Source: Pristionchus mayeri
Taxonomy: Eukaryota > Nematoda > Chromadorea > Rhabditida > Neodiplogasteridae
Length of the DNA stretch: 64,000 nt
NCBI GenBank assembly: GCA_036245805.1
Contig: BTRK01000002.1
Span: 8,676,689-8,740,688 of the forward strand
Reading direction: 5' to 3'
Shown here: piece after piece, positions 1 through 11,205 of the stretch
Position numbering within the stretch: position 1 is the stretch's first letter
Layout: each line of letters begins with the position of its first letter
Made by a program: the position numbers and the translations under genes
The notes under the pieces: model-generated
Told to the model about the DNA's origin: nothing
The model's input: the letters and a program-made list of their open reading frames with translations, nothing else
Databases searched by the model: none

Positions 1-903
1 GACTTCCCTCGCGGTTTCCAGTTCCTTTGCAAGACATACGACAACGATGGATCATATCAACTCCTGTATCCTCTGACAATTCACGTGGACAATGATACGT
101 GTGAGCCTACTAGTGATGACAAAACGGGCACGGCAAGCCGGCTTCATCGTTGAAATTCCGGGTTGAACAGCTTCAAACCGGCCTGAAAATCCGTTTTGTT
201 ATCACTAGCCCCTACTGTCCCTCTCTCTCTCTCTCTTCACTGTTCATTCAGATTCAACCTATGGCGATGACGTGAGACTAAAGCATGCTTCTGGTCGTCT
301 CTTCAAGAATTTTACGCATGTTGTAAGTCATAATTGTGAGCTAACAATTCAATCGATGATTAATGATAATTAAGATAATAATTAATAAAATAATTAATTA
401 ATAATTAATAATGGGATAATTAAGTGTGTTCAGGTCTACAATGAGAATTCCGTCGTGGGGATTGATCTGGAATGCAATCAACACTACTCGCAATGTCCTG
501 TCGTCAACAACCTGTAATTTTTACGATTTGTTCTATTTTTTTAAAATTATCAATTCCCTTACTGTCATCAATTTATCATAAATTCCCATAGACTGCAATC
601 AATATATTGAATTTCGCACGGCTTATCATCTCTAATGTCAGGTGCGAGTCGATTGGACACCACTCAAGTAGCGACAACAAAACATTCACGATTCGCCTCG
701 TCTACAAGGATTTCGTTGATGTTATCGCTAACAAGACTTCGGTGGGTGATCTTCGATCTCTCTCGCTCACCTCTCTCGTTTGCAGAGTCATCAGAAACCA
801 GCCCTCGGACTCATCACCCCAACCAAGGTGCAATTCGTCTCGGACCAGAAGGACCTCGACAGATATCCGATTGGAAGAAGAGAGTACTGCAGCTACTCGC
901 AGG
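1..903 (+). CDS. Family Q secreted protein, 5' part outside window
   Basis: Edge fragment of the multi-copy secreted family whose intact member is at 16121-18662. Exons read by phase and homology: 1-100, 252-322, 434-513, 642-741 and 786-903. They carry the family landmarks in order: FLC followed by a DGSY-like turn, an SGRL stretch, a C-x6-C pair (C..HYSQC) and an exon beginning SHQKPALGLIT that matches the GGAYAYIT exon of the other copies. Donor and acceptor phases agree between exons, so this copy may be functional, but the signal peptide lies before base 1 and the usual arginine-rich last exon was not found. AATAAA at 1094-1099 could end the transcript. Function is unknown; an extracellular location is inferred from the paralogues. 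Confidence 0.6.
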
Positions 904-1624
904 GTCATAGGATCAATCATCGAGAGGTTATTAATTAGGATAGTAATTAGTAATTAGCAGGGTAACTAGTAATTAATAATTAGTGGGTAACAATTTCGAA
1001 ATCCGATCGTATTTGTATCGTTACCTTATCTCGAATTGCCAACCGTAGTTTTACTTGGTTACTTGGGCGTTTCTGTACAATCCTGGACAACGCAATAAAC
1101 GAGGAATGATTTTACATGCTCTTACCCTAGTAGGATACGCACACACTTCCTAAATTGGATTATATTTGCCAATGATATACTGAAAGTATTAGGCAATTTA
1201 TCTTGGAAGTTTTCCTGCAGAAGCGCCGCTATTTCCTATGAAATCTATTGTATACTTTGCAGGATATTGTCGCCTGCCATCAACGGTGGAACAAGTCTCA
1301 TAGAGATCGTTATGAGCAGCACAGAATAAACCAAAACCGCCCCTTCTGATTGGACTGCACGGAAATAAAGTGCTACTGCTATTCTCGTTTTGTTGCACTT
1401 GCACACAATATGCACATGAGGGGATAGGGGCATTGAGAGGTTATGGGACGTTTCTGGGAACATGCTAGAACTAATTCTTCCTTTCGATCATAGTTCCCTC
1501 CTTCTCTTCTTTTTTCGATGATTGCTATTTTTTAACAGATCTTTTCATCTATTATTTTGCATTTAGATCTCAATTTCACTAATCTAATTACCTTTGCATC
1601 AAATCAAAATCAATAATCCTATTC

Positions 1625-1720
1625 TTTGCACCTAATCACTCAATCTGCATCTTCATTTGTCACGTCTCCTCTGCCTATAAAAGGGTCTCCCCTCCTCATC
1701 CTCTCCATTCTCGTCTCGCC
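1625..1720 (+). promoter_or_regulatory. Conserved family Q core promoter, copy 1
   Basis: TATAAAAG at 1677-1684 lies 44 bases before the ATG. It is embedded in a block (TTGCACCTAATCACTCAATC, then a TTTGTCACGTCTCC stretch) repeated almost unchanged before three other copies at 13175, 16073 and 22910. TATA-to-ATG spacing is 44-48 bases in all four. A strong TATA with fixed spacing suggests high or stage-specific expression; that is inference. Confidence 0.7.
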
Positions 1721-3501
1721 ATGGTCAACTTGCTGGTGCTCGCTTTTCTTCTCGTCTCGTCTTTTGCTGGAACTGTAGATGCGAGTACCCTCCCCGTCCG
1801 AACCCTCTGCCGTATCTCCCCTACCGTACCCACACCTCCCTACCGTGCCCCTACCCTACCGTACCATCCTCATCTCCCCTACAGTAACCCCCCCACTCTC
1901 TAACCGTGCCCTCCTCCTCTCCCTTACCGTAACCTCCCCTAACCTACCGTAAAGCCAGTACATCATATATTGTAATTATGTTCAGATCGAAGTTGAAGAC
2001 TTTTCTTTCCTCTGCAAGAAAAAGGATGAAACCTATGCTGAAATGGAACTGCTCCGAGTCCAATTAGGTGGGTTTCGTACGAATTTATTAACACTCCCCG
2101 TGTCCTTTCCCCCAAATTGGTTACTTTTCAGGTACGTTCGGCAAGACACGAAAGTTTTTCTACTGGATCAAGGGGACGTCTCACCACTGGAACAGTCGTG
2201 GAAGTAAGTGCTAGATGAAGAGGAATTGCATAAATGCTTAGAAGGGAATAATCGGTGATTCCTACCATGGCGTAGAAATACTGCTTGTTTTATGCGTATA
2301 TCTGAAATAGTGGGCATAAGGGGGTATCGCAACCGGACATCATCACGAACGGTGATGTGATACCCCCTCCTGTCCACCATTCGGCTTTGCGAAAAAAAAC
2401 AACAAATCATAAATGAATTGTTAAGGGCGACCATGAGTATGCTCTGGGCGAAGATGCCATGATGATAGACATACCGTGCAATGCTCCATACCGCAAGCTG
2501 TGCCCTGGCGTAAACAATATGTGAGAATCGACGCGATGATGAGAACGATGACGTCATGCTAATATATGAGTGCCTATCTGAGAGAACTGAGCAATTACAT
2601 CAATGAACTGTACAGCAAAAAAATTCCGCTTAAAATTGTTCCTAGTGGTAACTTTTCACGTAGGGTTCGAAAATCGACCTTGCATATCAAAGGCTGACGT
2701 CATGTTCTCATTAGCTATACTGTCGTTGGAATATGTTTGTTGTTCTCCCAAATGTCAATATTTCAGGTGCACTGTTCTCGAGTTCAATAATAATTATACG
2801 CATCGTATCAATGGGTTCATTAAACACGTAGTGAGTGCTAGGGTTGGCAATACGAGGTGAGATTACGAGCTCGTTATCCTCTCTCTACTCTTATTTCGCA
2901 AATCCGGGGAGTAGGAGACTTAACGAGCTCGTAACCTCCCCTCGTATTACCAACTCTAGTGAGTGCTGTCCCGTTTTGCTTCATGCACTGAAGGCATTAG
3001 GTCGGATAAGAACTGTGACGTCATAGTTATCATCCGACGTAGTGCCGAATGGAGACACGTGCAACTTCAGAAATTTCCTCGAGGCGGCGCCTATGCATAC
3101 ATCGCGCACGTTGATGGACTATATGAGGGACTCGCCGTGAAATCGAGAGCTGATCTACCCACCTCCCCGATGACAAAGGAGCAGTACTGCAAGCATCTCG
3201 CGTACTACAGCGATTTCGTAAGTGGTTGTAACTATTCGCCATTTATATTTATGCGGACAATGTGGACTTGAGGTCGCGCCAAAGTGCGACTGGACAGAGC
3301 CTAGCATACGCAAGAAGGACAGCAACAGCGAGACCTATGAAGTGAGTTTTCACGTACTTTAGAGTATGAAATAGATCCCTCAAAGGATGTTTTTTTATAA
3401 ATATTTAGTTAATTAATAAAAAATAAATAATTAATTAATCGCAGGCATCGTTCGTCACTGGAGGCCGCCCCGCCCGCCACGCCAACAAGTGTCTCCACTG
3501 A
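1721..3501 (+). CDS. Family Q secreted protein, eight exons, possible frameshift in exon 3
   Basis: Model: 1721-1774 (signal peptide MVNLLVLAFLLVSSF), 1986-2067, 2132-2203, 2426-2520, 2767-2827, 3071-3217, 3273-3341 and 3445-3501. Landmarks: FLCKKKDETY, GRLTTG, a CNAPYRKLC cysteine pair, GGAYAYI, MTKEQYC, CDWTEPS, and a C-terminal GGRPARHANK tail ending in TGA. AATAAA follows at 3516-3521. All exons fit in phase except exon 3: exon 2 ends in phase 1 but the GRLTTG frame needs phase 0, so either a one-base lesion or an unseen splice variant is present. A 120-bp hAT-like element sits 11 bases inside intron 5. The two cysteines and the beta-strand-like pattern recall nematode transthyretin-like (TTL) proteins, but similarity is weak and the tail is longer; treat this as a hypothesis. 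Confidence 0.6.
2839..2958. mobile_element. hAT-like miniature element (120 bp)
   Basis: The ends are inverted repeats (TAGGGTTGGCAATACGAGG at the left; the right end reads CGTATTACCAACTCTA). The element is flanked by a perfect 8-bp duplication GTGAGTGC at 2831-2838 and 2959-2966. Eight-base target duplications and TAGGG-type ends are typical of hAT transposons. There is no coding capacity. A second copy lies at 63175-63294. Confidence 0.75.
2990..3055. repeat. Short near-palindrome, GGTCGGATAAGAAC family
   Basis: A roughly 50-base inverted repeat: TAGGTCGGATAAGAACTGTG reads back as a near-complement ending in ATCATCCGACGTAGTG. Related ends occur at 28484-28576 and partly near 5814. It lies in intron 5 of the family Q gene. 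Probably a very short non-autonomous DNA element. Confidence 0.4.
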
Positions 3502-3575
3502 TTGGACTGAACTTAAATAAAGAACACTTTCGATTCTCGTGTTGTGTCAACGCTACACAATATGCACAAACAATT

Positions 3576-3813
3576 TTAAATTTTGAAATTTTGCTGTATC
3601 TTTCACTCTAACCGAGATACGAGCTCTTAAAGTGAGAACTGACGAGATCATGCCCGGTGTAGTGAGGCGCAAAGTGAAGTCTGCACCATGAGACTTTGGG
3701 GGGAGTGTCAGGCATGCCTCATGATGCCCAAATCCAGGTAGAACTCATTTCACGATTTTCCATCCATTCCCTAGAATTGCAATTTCAACTCGATTCTCTC
3801 GTTAGAGGCGTAA
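3576..3813. repeat. Single arm of TCACGCCTCTC fold-back family
   Basis: This stretch matches, in inverse orientation, the outer arm of the complete fold-back element at 59207-60209: GAGATACGAGCTC, CCCGGTGTAGTGA and GTCAGGCATGCCT motifs, then the terminal GATTCTCTCGTTAGAGGCG. Only one arm is present, so it is a broken copy. It begins right after the polyadenylation region of the upstream gene. Confidence 0.6.
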
Positions 3814-4598
3814 TATAACTCAATTCTCACGAGAGAATGGAGCTATAATACGTGGAAAATAATCCAAAATGTAGAAGGTTCTGGGTATGCCTATATATTC
3901 AATCTTTCTTTTCGACCCTCACATATCATTATCGATGTTATCCATTTTGGTAAAAACAGTTTGCTGAAGAAATAATGATCGAAAACATCTAAATTTAAGA
4001 AAAACATCAGAGGCACAGAAAACAAAGTTGTATAGTAGATCTTCTTACAACGACTGATAAAATATCCTGTCTCTGACGGATTTGTCCACTGTAGGCCCGC
4101 TTGTCTGCAACTTCACTCTTTGAAACTTTTCTATGGCACTAAAGAATTTTAAATTGTAATAATTACTCCGTAATTTAAAATTTAAGATACTGTTTACACA
4201 CCCTGTATACATGATGGCTCAAAAGCATTTACCCACATGTAACCTCGAATATCTCTCGAACTTTTGCGTGTTCAAACCTCTGCTCATGCCTGAATATTCC
4301 TCAATACAATACCTACAATCTTCATGCCTCGTGTCCAAAGCAATTGATTGGATATGCCGCAGCGTTGTCAAATGCAAATATGTTGTGCGTCACCTTGACC
4401 CGCAAGTGATTTTCGCTAAAAAATCTGTAAGCGAATACCAAACACGCTAGTTCCGGTTAATCAATTTGATCATATAGATGAACCATTCCACTTTTTAAAA
4501 CTTCTATGGAAATGGCTCCATGAATTCTAGAGGCAGAGAAATAGACATTTTACGATACCATACTTTTGGCAGCATAAAATTCACATTTTTGGAATATA

Positions 4599-5308
4599 TC
4601 AGGCCTCTCACCAGAAAATCGGGACAACGAATTGACATGAAAATATAAATATTTAAATAAAAATGGTTTTAAGTTTGAGGGTGGATTGTAGAAGCCTATC
4701 CTAGTTCCTTTCCATCCAATTCGATCTTGCAGCTGCAGCAGGCTGCTGCTAATTTCAGACGAAGTGCGATGGATATAGATGTTTCTAGCAACAAAAGTGG
4801 TGATTTTTGTTTACGCAAGTGTTTTTGCTAACTTGGTAAGGCAAGGAATATCACAATGTATGATTACAACTATGCAAATAAATTTCAAAAGAACATTTTG
4901 CCTGCACCGGGACTCGAACCCGCGACTTTGAGATTGTGATTTCACGGACCGTGAACCGTGCTGCCCATTACGAGACTTTCGTCGATCTGGGAGACTATCA
5001 GGACTCCCGAGATAAAATCTGCAAAAACGTGGTATATGTAGAATTTCAAGCTCTACAATCTGGGAAAGTTTGGAGAGGAGGAAAATCGTGGAATCTATGG
5101 TAAATTTAAAACATGTCTGAAATGCACCTGCTGCAACGGTCGCAAATATGAAAAATGAACAAAGTATATCAAAATCGTTCATTTGATCATAGTAACACTT
5201 GCGTAAGCATAAATCACCAAATTTGTTACTGGAAACATCTATATTCAACACACTTCATTTAAACTTTGCAAACGCCGAATTGTCCCGTTTCTCTCGTGAG
5301 AGGCCTGA
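4599..5308. mobile_element. TA-bounded fold-back element with tRNA-like segment
   Basis: Left end TCAGGCCTCTCACC and right end GAGAGGCCTGA are inverted repeats, each flanked by TA. Inner arms also pair (GATGTTTCTAGCAACAAAAG against its imperfect complement near 5210-5240). The ends are related to the TCACGCCTCTC family at 59207-60209. No transposase reading frame is visible. Confidence 0.6.
4898..4990 (-). other. tRNA-like segment with B-box
   Basis: On the minus strand CGCGGGTTCGAGTCCCGG forms a T-arm-like hairpin and matches the pol III B-box GGTTCGANTCC. The acceptor arms do not pair, so this is not a convincing tRNA gene. More likely it is a tRNA-derived (SINE-like) piece inside the fold-back element. 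Confidence 0.35.
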
Positions 5309-5842
5309 TATGTTTAACATGGTGATATCAGGCTAAAGACTTCTGTATATGTTAACAGTGTCAAAGTATAAATCTTAGAAGCATACAAATGGATGAAAGC
5401 AGCGATTGGAGAGGTGAAACGCGCATCAAAATATCTCACATAAAGTGCTCGGTAGACACATGAGGTCAAATATTATGATGCGTGATTGGCATCCAGCTAT
5501 GTATAGAGTGTATATTTGTAAGCATTACAGGATGAGAATAATGCTTACACAGCTTTTGAATTCGGAGAATAAATTTGTTATAATCTGAAACGTTTGGTTC
5601 GGTGCCGTTCATATTCATCCCGTACATCATCCGTTTCGGAAGTTTCGAAGATATTGAATTAAATGCATGGCATCATCGCCAGAAAGCCATTATCACCAAA
5701 AATAGGACAACTCGGTATTAGTCGTTCCAGGTAATAGAAGAGTGTATCTACAATAATTAGAGTATTATATTTACAAGAAATTGAAAGATAAATGCATCAT
5801 GACTTGCATGGATTAGGTCGGATGATCACCGTCGGATGAGAA

Positions 5843-7448
5843 CTAAATAATCATTTCCAAAAAGTGCCCTTCTGTTGGATGTTCACAGTATCTTCCTACA
5901 CTACCAGCGAGTCTACTTAAAAAAAAACTACAGAAGAGTTCAAACGTTGACACCCGACGGTATTCATCAATCCTAGTGCCCACTAACATGGCAGGTCCAA
6001 GCGAGAAGAGGTCCGATGTGTAGTACATGATCTCGTAGATGAGGCGGGGATCATTGGTTATCGATTTGCCGGTTGTATTGTACACAGCGATGAAACACTG
6101 ACAAGGGGTCGTCGCGCAGTGTCCGTGGAGTTTCATAACGAGACCTACCGTATTCGAAAGATGATACAATTCTAAGAACTTATGTTGTTTTCAAATTTGC
6201 GAAACGATCTTGTGGAAGTCTGGGCTGTATAGAAATTTAGGGACATAGCCTCAGAAATAGCCTGGTTTTAGCCTTTCCCCACTATGAGCCCAGACTTCCA
6301 CATGATCGCGAGTTCTTAGAATTTTTTCCTCTTTCGAATGCGCTAGGTCTCGTTATGAAACTCCATGGACACTCCGCGACGTCTCCTTGTGAGATTTAAA
6401 CTTGGAAGTATACTCCATAAAGACAAATACAACGAACCGCGACGATAAAATTGAGAAACTGCGTTAGAAATATGAACAGACTGATAATGAAGAAACTCCT
6501 CTCCTAAAATATGTCTGTATTATGAAGAAATGTTTTATCAAATGGATACTTACAATTGACGATGACCGTGTATGTTGAATATTACGGATCAATTTGAGAG
6601 AAAGTGCCTTCAATTGCATATCTGAATTGATGATTTGGATCCATTAATTACAACAAACATTCATGATTGAACAGGCAATGAATACGAGGAGCCCGAATCC
6701 AAACACAAGACAATGTTTTATGGGTCCTTTGTGAGAAAAAAAAAACTACGTAATTACCTGTTCCAGCACTTCTTATTTTTCGGTCAACATATCGAGACGG
6801 AGTGTTACATTCATCGGTAGCCTTCAATTTCATTCATTTACGAAAGACTAATGCATATAGTGAATACCTCAAGGACAAATGGACGGTAATCGCCAGCAAA
6901 TGAGTTGTAGCATAAATGTAAACGTAAGATTTCTTCCACCACTGAACTTCTTAATAACGCGGAAAACGAAACGAAATGTACAGCCGTATTTTTCATCATG
7001 GATATAATAACGGCGAATCTATCAAAAGTCAACAACAGAAGATCGATGTTTTGCACAAAGTAAAGATGTGAAATGAGAAAACTGTGAGCATTTCTGGAAA
7101 GTTATTTGTCCATTTTCAAAATATGTTTTGTCATCACTTACACTAGCAAAGGTATCTTGGAAAGCCATTCGTAGTAGAACATGAACAATGATTCGTGTCT
7201 CAGCTTCAAGAACATCCATGCATTGAACCATGTTATCAAGTTCTGAAAGAAAATATGTGTGATTGTGGGACATAATACACTCTAAAACGAACTGATAATG
7301 ACATTATTGTGTATATCACAATAAAGCTTCCGCTGAGTAGCCTACGAACTCCGTACATCGCAAAGAAAGCGAGAAAATATGATAGAATTCCCGGAATTCC
7401 ATAGGCGGTTTGAACAACGTTTCGATGCATGTCGAAGCGCACTGACAT
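5843..7448 (-). pseudogene. Srg-superfamily-like chemoreceptor, decayed
   Basis: Seven-transmembrane receptor on the minus strand. Exons in order: 7448-7293 (TM1, AYGIPGILSYFLAFFAMY), 7242-7142 (TM2), 7081-6973 (TM3, ending in LTFDRFAVI, the equivalent of the DRY region), 6941-6868 (TM4, WWKKSYVYIY), 6821-6758, a short TM5 piece near 6720-6660, and the TM7 exon from 6097 (YTSDLFSLGPAM). The first four introns fit in phase. The fifth exon contains TAA at 6775-6773 where the paralogue at 11973-12036 has TAC, and the TM5 piece has a second stop. It was therefore probably a chemosensory GPCR that has lost function. Assignment to the Srg group rests on overall pattern, not a search. Confidence 0.6.
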
Positions 7449-7603
7449 GAATTCGAGTTTTAACCTTTTAAGGAAGTGAATTGAATTGCATACGCTAATT
7501 TCACTATTGATAACGAAGTCTAGTCTTCGCGGAATGTGCTAAAACGGCGCTAACGAAGCGTGATTTTTGATTTTGATGGAAGGGTAACTCAATTTTTGAG
7601 CAA

Positions 7604-7695
7604 TAGTCTGACTCTCTTCAGTTTGCACGCTCTCTCGTCTCTCTGACCGGTGAGAGAGCATGCAAACTGAAGAGAGTCAGACCATTGCTAAAATT
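7604..7695. repeat. 92-bp palindromic miniature element
   Basis: CTGACTCTCTTCAGTTTGCA at the left pairs with TGCAAACTGAAGAGAGTCAG at the right around a CTCTGACCGGTGAG loop. There is no coding capacity. A similar layout (arms rich in CTCTC, ACCGGT or TCGAC at the centre) occurs at 8165-8250, 20649-20756 and 36343-36452, suggesting a related group of tiny elements. Confidence 0.6.
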
Positions 7696-8164
7696 TTCTG
7701 ATCGCACTCTGTGTATTCATTGAACTGCGATTCAGAAAAAGTAATCTGAAAAGTAAAAGGAATTGCAAATGATTAATCCCTTCCGATTCCTCTCTCTTCC
7801 AATTGACTTCAGAACGCTAGACTTTTCACCTTTCAATGCTTACTCAATGATTACATATTTATATGACTGAAAGGAATACAAAGGAGAACTCAGAAGTCAA
7901 AGAAACACATGAACACGATCTCTCAACAAATATATTCAACAATTAACAATTAATAAGTTCCGTTTATAGTCGACATGTTAACCCGTTGTATTCTCGCTCG
8001 AGCGGGCGTCTTTCCTGCAAAACGCTTAGCATTAAAGAGTTCGTATTTCGGGTCATCCTCTCTTCATTTCGCATCGTTTCTCGACCGATCGACGTGTATA
8101 GAGATGAGACGGTTACTCGAATTTCGATCTCGTTTGTACTATCCGTAACCCAATTAGGAGCAAT

Positions 8165-8250
8165 GTTCTCGCTCTCTCCATATTATACACTCTCTCGCTA
8201 CTGGTCGACGAGAGAGCGTGTGATTTAGAGCGAGTCAGACGATTCCTCCC
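8165..8250. repeat. Degenerate short inverted repeat
   Basis: CACTCTCTCGCT and the pairing GAGAGAGCGTGTG flank a GGTCGAC centre, with outer CTCGCTCTC against GAGCGAG. It is an older relative of the palindrome at 7604-7695. The adjoining stretch from 8038 (GAGTTCGTATTTCGGGTC) resembles the left end of the elements at 20649 and 36343. Confidence 0.35.
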
Positions 8251-8563
8251 AATTAGTGCTCATGTTTTAATCGGCAGGTATTGATTACTCGAAATACAAT
8301 AGACATCTTTGTGATGGCTTGGAAGGGCATATATACGTCAGTAGGCAAACAATATTCTACCTTTACTGACGGGTTTTTCTGTGGCCAGTGCGTACGTAGT
8401 ATCAGCTGGCGTTAGTCTGATGGAGGAGTTGGGTCTTTCTGAGAAGCGTTTTATTAACATTCAAAGCGCATCTTCCTCCGCAAACTTTGAATCTATACTA
8501 GGCATTGTCCAAAAAATGTTCTAAAAATTACTACTTGAGATATTTCTGCCAATGATGACAAAT

Positions 8564-9420
8564 TCAGTTACCCCATCGTTTCACAGTTTGTATATTGGCG
8601 TATTGAAAGGGAACGAAGACTGTAGAAGCGGCAACGTAGTCCTGAATGACAGTAGTACGCTGTAGAAAATTATATCACATTATCTTCATTAAATACCCGT
8701 ATCTCTTAATGAAATACCGCGTAGAATAAGAAAATTTAAAACATTTTGAGTATGGCGTAAAGAACAGATCGAAATTCAAAAATATTAGTGCGTAATATTA
8801 GCCATGAAATTTCCAATGCAATACGCATCAATGATAGAGTCTTTCAAAGGGAATCAATCAATATACCTGTCCATTTTCCAATTCATTAATGTTCTTGACT
8901 TCCTTGCCGTATGTCGAATACAATTTCTTTGCGCCGCACTGATTTATATTGGCTTTTGATTGCAGACTTAATTGTCATGTATGTTGCATTATTTCTTGAT
9001 GAGTAAAAGAACGCTATGAAAATATACCTGCACATGCAACTTGAGACAAATTTGATCCAGAAGTGCGTTCATGTTAGTGCGCGAGTTTACTATGACCTGA
9101 AATCAACATTGGCTCGCAGCAAAATCTATTGGCTGTCATATGCGCCATTGAAAGGTAGTGTGATTCGGGCACAATTTTACCAATTGCTCGTAATCGTATA
9201 AGTCGATTCTCGAGCTTTCTGTGACAGCGCCCACCTTACTTGATCGGAGCCATGGATAAAATATGTGCACTAATACTCGTTATCACTAACCACACCTAAT
9301 GGAAAACACATTATGGAAATAGCCTAGGGTATCTCCTCAACTCCATAAATCAAATAAGAATGTACCTTAATTCCCTGTTGATGGATGTCTCCATTTTTGA
9401 ATACCCGAATGATCCTCGAG
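8564..9420 (-). CDS. Doublecortin-domain protein, C-terminal exons
   Basis: Four short minus-strand exons together spell one doublecortin (DCX) domain: 9420-9366 (IIRVFKNGD, the family's RVYRNGD opening), 9096-9028 (NALLDQICLKLHV, the middle helix), 8938-8867 (AKKLYSTYGKEVKNINELEN, the lytt-G-v..l.eL.dG core) and 8641-8564 (DYVAAS, then a TGA stop). All junctions keep phase and have GT/AG borders. DCX domains bind and stabilise microtubules. The protein stops soon after the domain, so this is the C-terminal module of a larger gene whose 5' exons were not found; a hAT-like element and a dispersed repeat lie directly upstream. Close relatives in worms include ZYG-8, but orthology cannot be claimed. 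Confidence 0.75.
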
Positions 9421-9495
9421 CTAGAGAGTGTTGCTACCCTCGGAGGCAGGTCTGCCATCACCTGAACTCACGGCACGTTAGGACAATGAAGGCAC

Positions 9496-9814
9496 TAGGG
9501 TTGCACGATCGGGATCTTCAATTTCGTCTCCTCTGGCACCCCTTCCCACCTCCCTCTCGCACGTGCTCTTTAGAGAAGTCGCGCCCTTCCCTAGTGAAAT
9601 TTCGAGGAAAGGCGACAATGGGCACGAAAATCCCGACATAGTAGAGCGCTCTATCAGTCCAAGGGAAGGGAGGGAGAGAGGCGCGAAAAATTCGTAATGT
9701 CGGGATTTTCGTTCCCACTGGCATGTTCGGCTCGCACGCATGCATTTGGGGGGAGCGAGTGAGAGAGGATGGGAAGAGGGTGCGGATATCCCGATCTCGT
9801 TCGTGCAACCCTAG
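9496..9814. mobile_element. hAT-like miniature element (319 bp)
   Basis: The ends are inverted repeats: TAGGGTTGCACGATCGGGAT and ATCCCGATCTCGTTCGTGCA followed by ACCCTA. An inner pair, GCACGAAAATCCCGACAT against ATGTCGGGATTTTCGTTCCC, also folds. The TAGGGTTG start matches the 120-bp element at 2839. The flanking octamers (GAAGGCAC, GAAAACGC) agree at only five of eight positions, so the copy is old. The long overlapping open frames here are by-products of G/C-rich repeat sequence. Confidence 0.55.
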
Positions 9815-10040
9815 AAAACGCAGACTTGAAAGACACGTGACGCATGGTCGTTTCCAGGGCTCTCAGTTTATGCAAACCTCCAAGATGCATTTTATTTTTT
9901 TTTTCAGAGAGAGGGTTGCTTGACGTAGGCATCGCGACGCTAAAGGTGCGCTCGCATAAGTAGGCTGGCCAGAGGGCGCGAGCTAATTTCGCCGGGCAGA
10001 GCTCGCGCTATGCGTGCGTTAAAGACGTTAACGAGCCGTG
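9815..10040. repeat. Dispersed repeat, copy 1
   Basis: This sequence recurs at 58415-58683 in the same orientation. Shared blocks include CAGACTTGAAAGACACG, GAGAGGGTT, GCGAGCT(C) and TTAACGAGCCGTG. It has no clear terminal repeats and no coding frame. Copy 1 directly abuts the hAT-like element. Class unknown. Confidence 0.55.
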
Positions 10041-11205
10041 AAATATGATCCTAATCCTGTTTATTCAAGGCAGAAAGGGAGTTAGTTTGTTTATTTTCTA
10101 ATGAGTAGATGTTTCTTATTGGAAATGCTCTTTTTTCCAATATTTATCATTTTAATAGAACAAATTACTGGAGTCAAAGATAATTCAGAAATTGCAACAA
10201 TAATGCTACCGCGTGCAGAAAACTACGATATTACTGGCTTAAAAACAACTAATTTGTCACAGTGGAATTGCATATACACACCTTCTTCTTCAACATTCTA
10301 TTGTTGTTTTTCTCCTGTACACTCGTCATCAGATATTGGACTTGCTGGCCTATGCCTGAATAAGCTGTTTGCCGAATTTTCGAGGTCGTTCCATTTCGCC
10401 CTTTCGATAGGCATTCAAAAAACCCGATAAGTCCGGGATCCAAAAGAAGTTCGGATCGCGATAGGCAACTCAACTAACATTGGTTACGCATGAACGAGAA
10501 TACCACCCGTCCAAGCTGCATATGATATGAACAAAAGAAATTTGCATTAAACAATCTCATCTGCAAAACACTAGAAGAATTGGAAGTGGGGGAAAATTGT
10601 AATATCAGCCTGCTTTCACTCTCGCGTTTTCTCATTCCCTTATCTCTCCTCTCGCTCTATTTACGCGTAATTTCATCCCTCTGCGCGTTCTCAGACGCTC
10701 TGCTATGGCAACGGCGGAAAATAGAAGGAAATAGATACTCACGGTGTGTGATCGGCTCTAAAATTAGAAAAGTAGTGTATGAGAAGACGCCTCAGACAAT
10801 ACTCAGGAACTCATTTGCAAGAATATGGAAGCAAATCAGGATGGAAGGAAATTAACAAAAAAGACAAGTGCATTCGCCCGAGGAAATTTATGATATCCTG
10901 ACCTATCTTACAAAGTGTTGGCATTTGAATCATGGTTGGACATGTGTCACACCGAAAACATACGTCGAAATAATAAAATGAGCTATGAAGCTATCATTGC
11001 TTCCATGGTCATCATTACTGAGGTGTTTTTTTCAACAAGTTTATCAAGAGTTAGACGAAATGGAGAAACTGCTACTAATTTTCTGGAATGCGTCCATGAC
11101 AATCCGTGCTAGAAACTGGCGAACTGGTCCGGGTAGTAGCAGAAGATATCTGTAGTTAAAGGATTAGAAAAGAGATGCCAGTAGCTCTTCATTGTGTCTC
11201 CGCAA
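10041..11205. other. No recognised gene
   Basis: A short plus frame at 10101-10430 begins with a hydrophobic stretch (MLFFPIFIILIEQITG), but I see no homologue, no partner exon and no clear promoter. The minus strand around 10249-10473 ends in a lysine run before a GT that could be a donor, and might be an unplaced upstream exon of the doublecortin gene. Neither is strong enough to call. Confidence 0.4.

Noticed and set aside
4811..5251. 146-codon minus frame with a Ser/Arg/Gln-rich middle
   Set aside because: The composition comes from a tRNA-like segment inside a fold-back element; such frames are typical of SINE-like sequence.
9478..9932. Four overlapping frames of 87-96 codons
   Set aside because: They coincide with the GC-rich inverted arms of the hAT-like element and the adjoining dispersed repeat.
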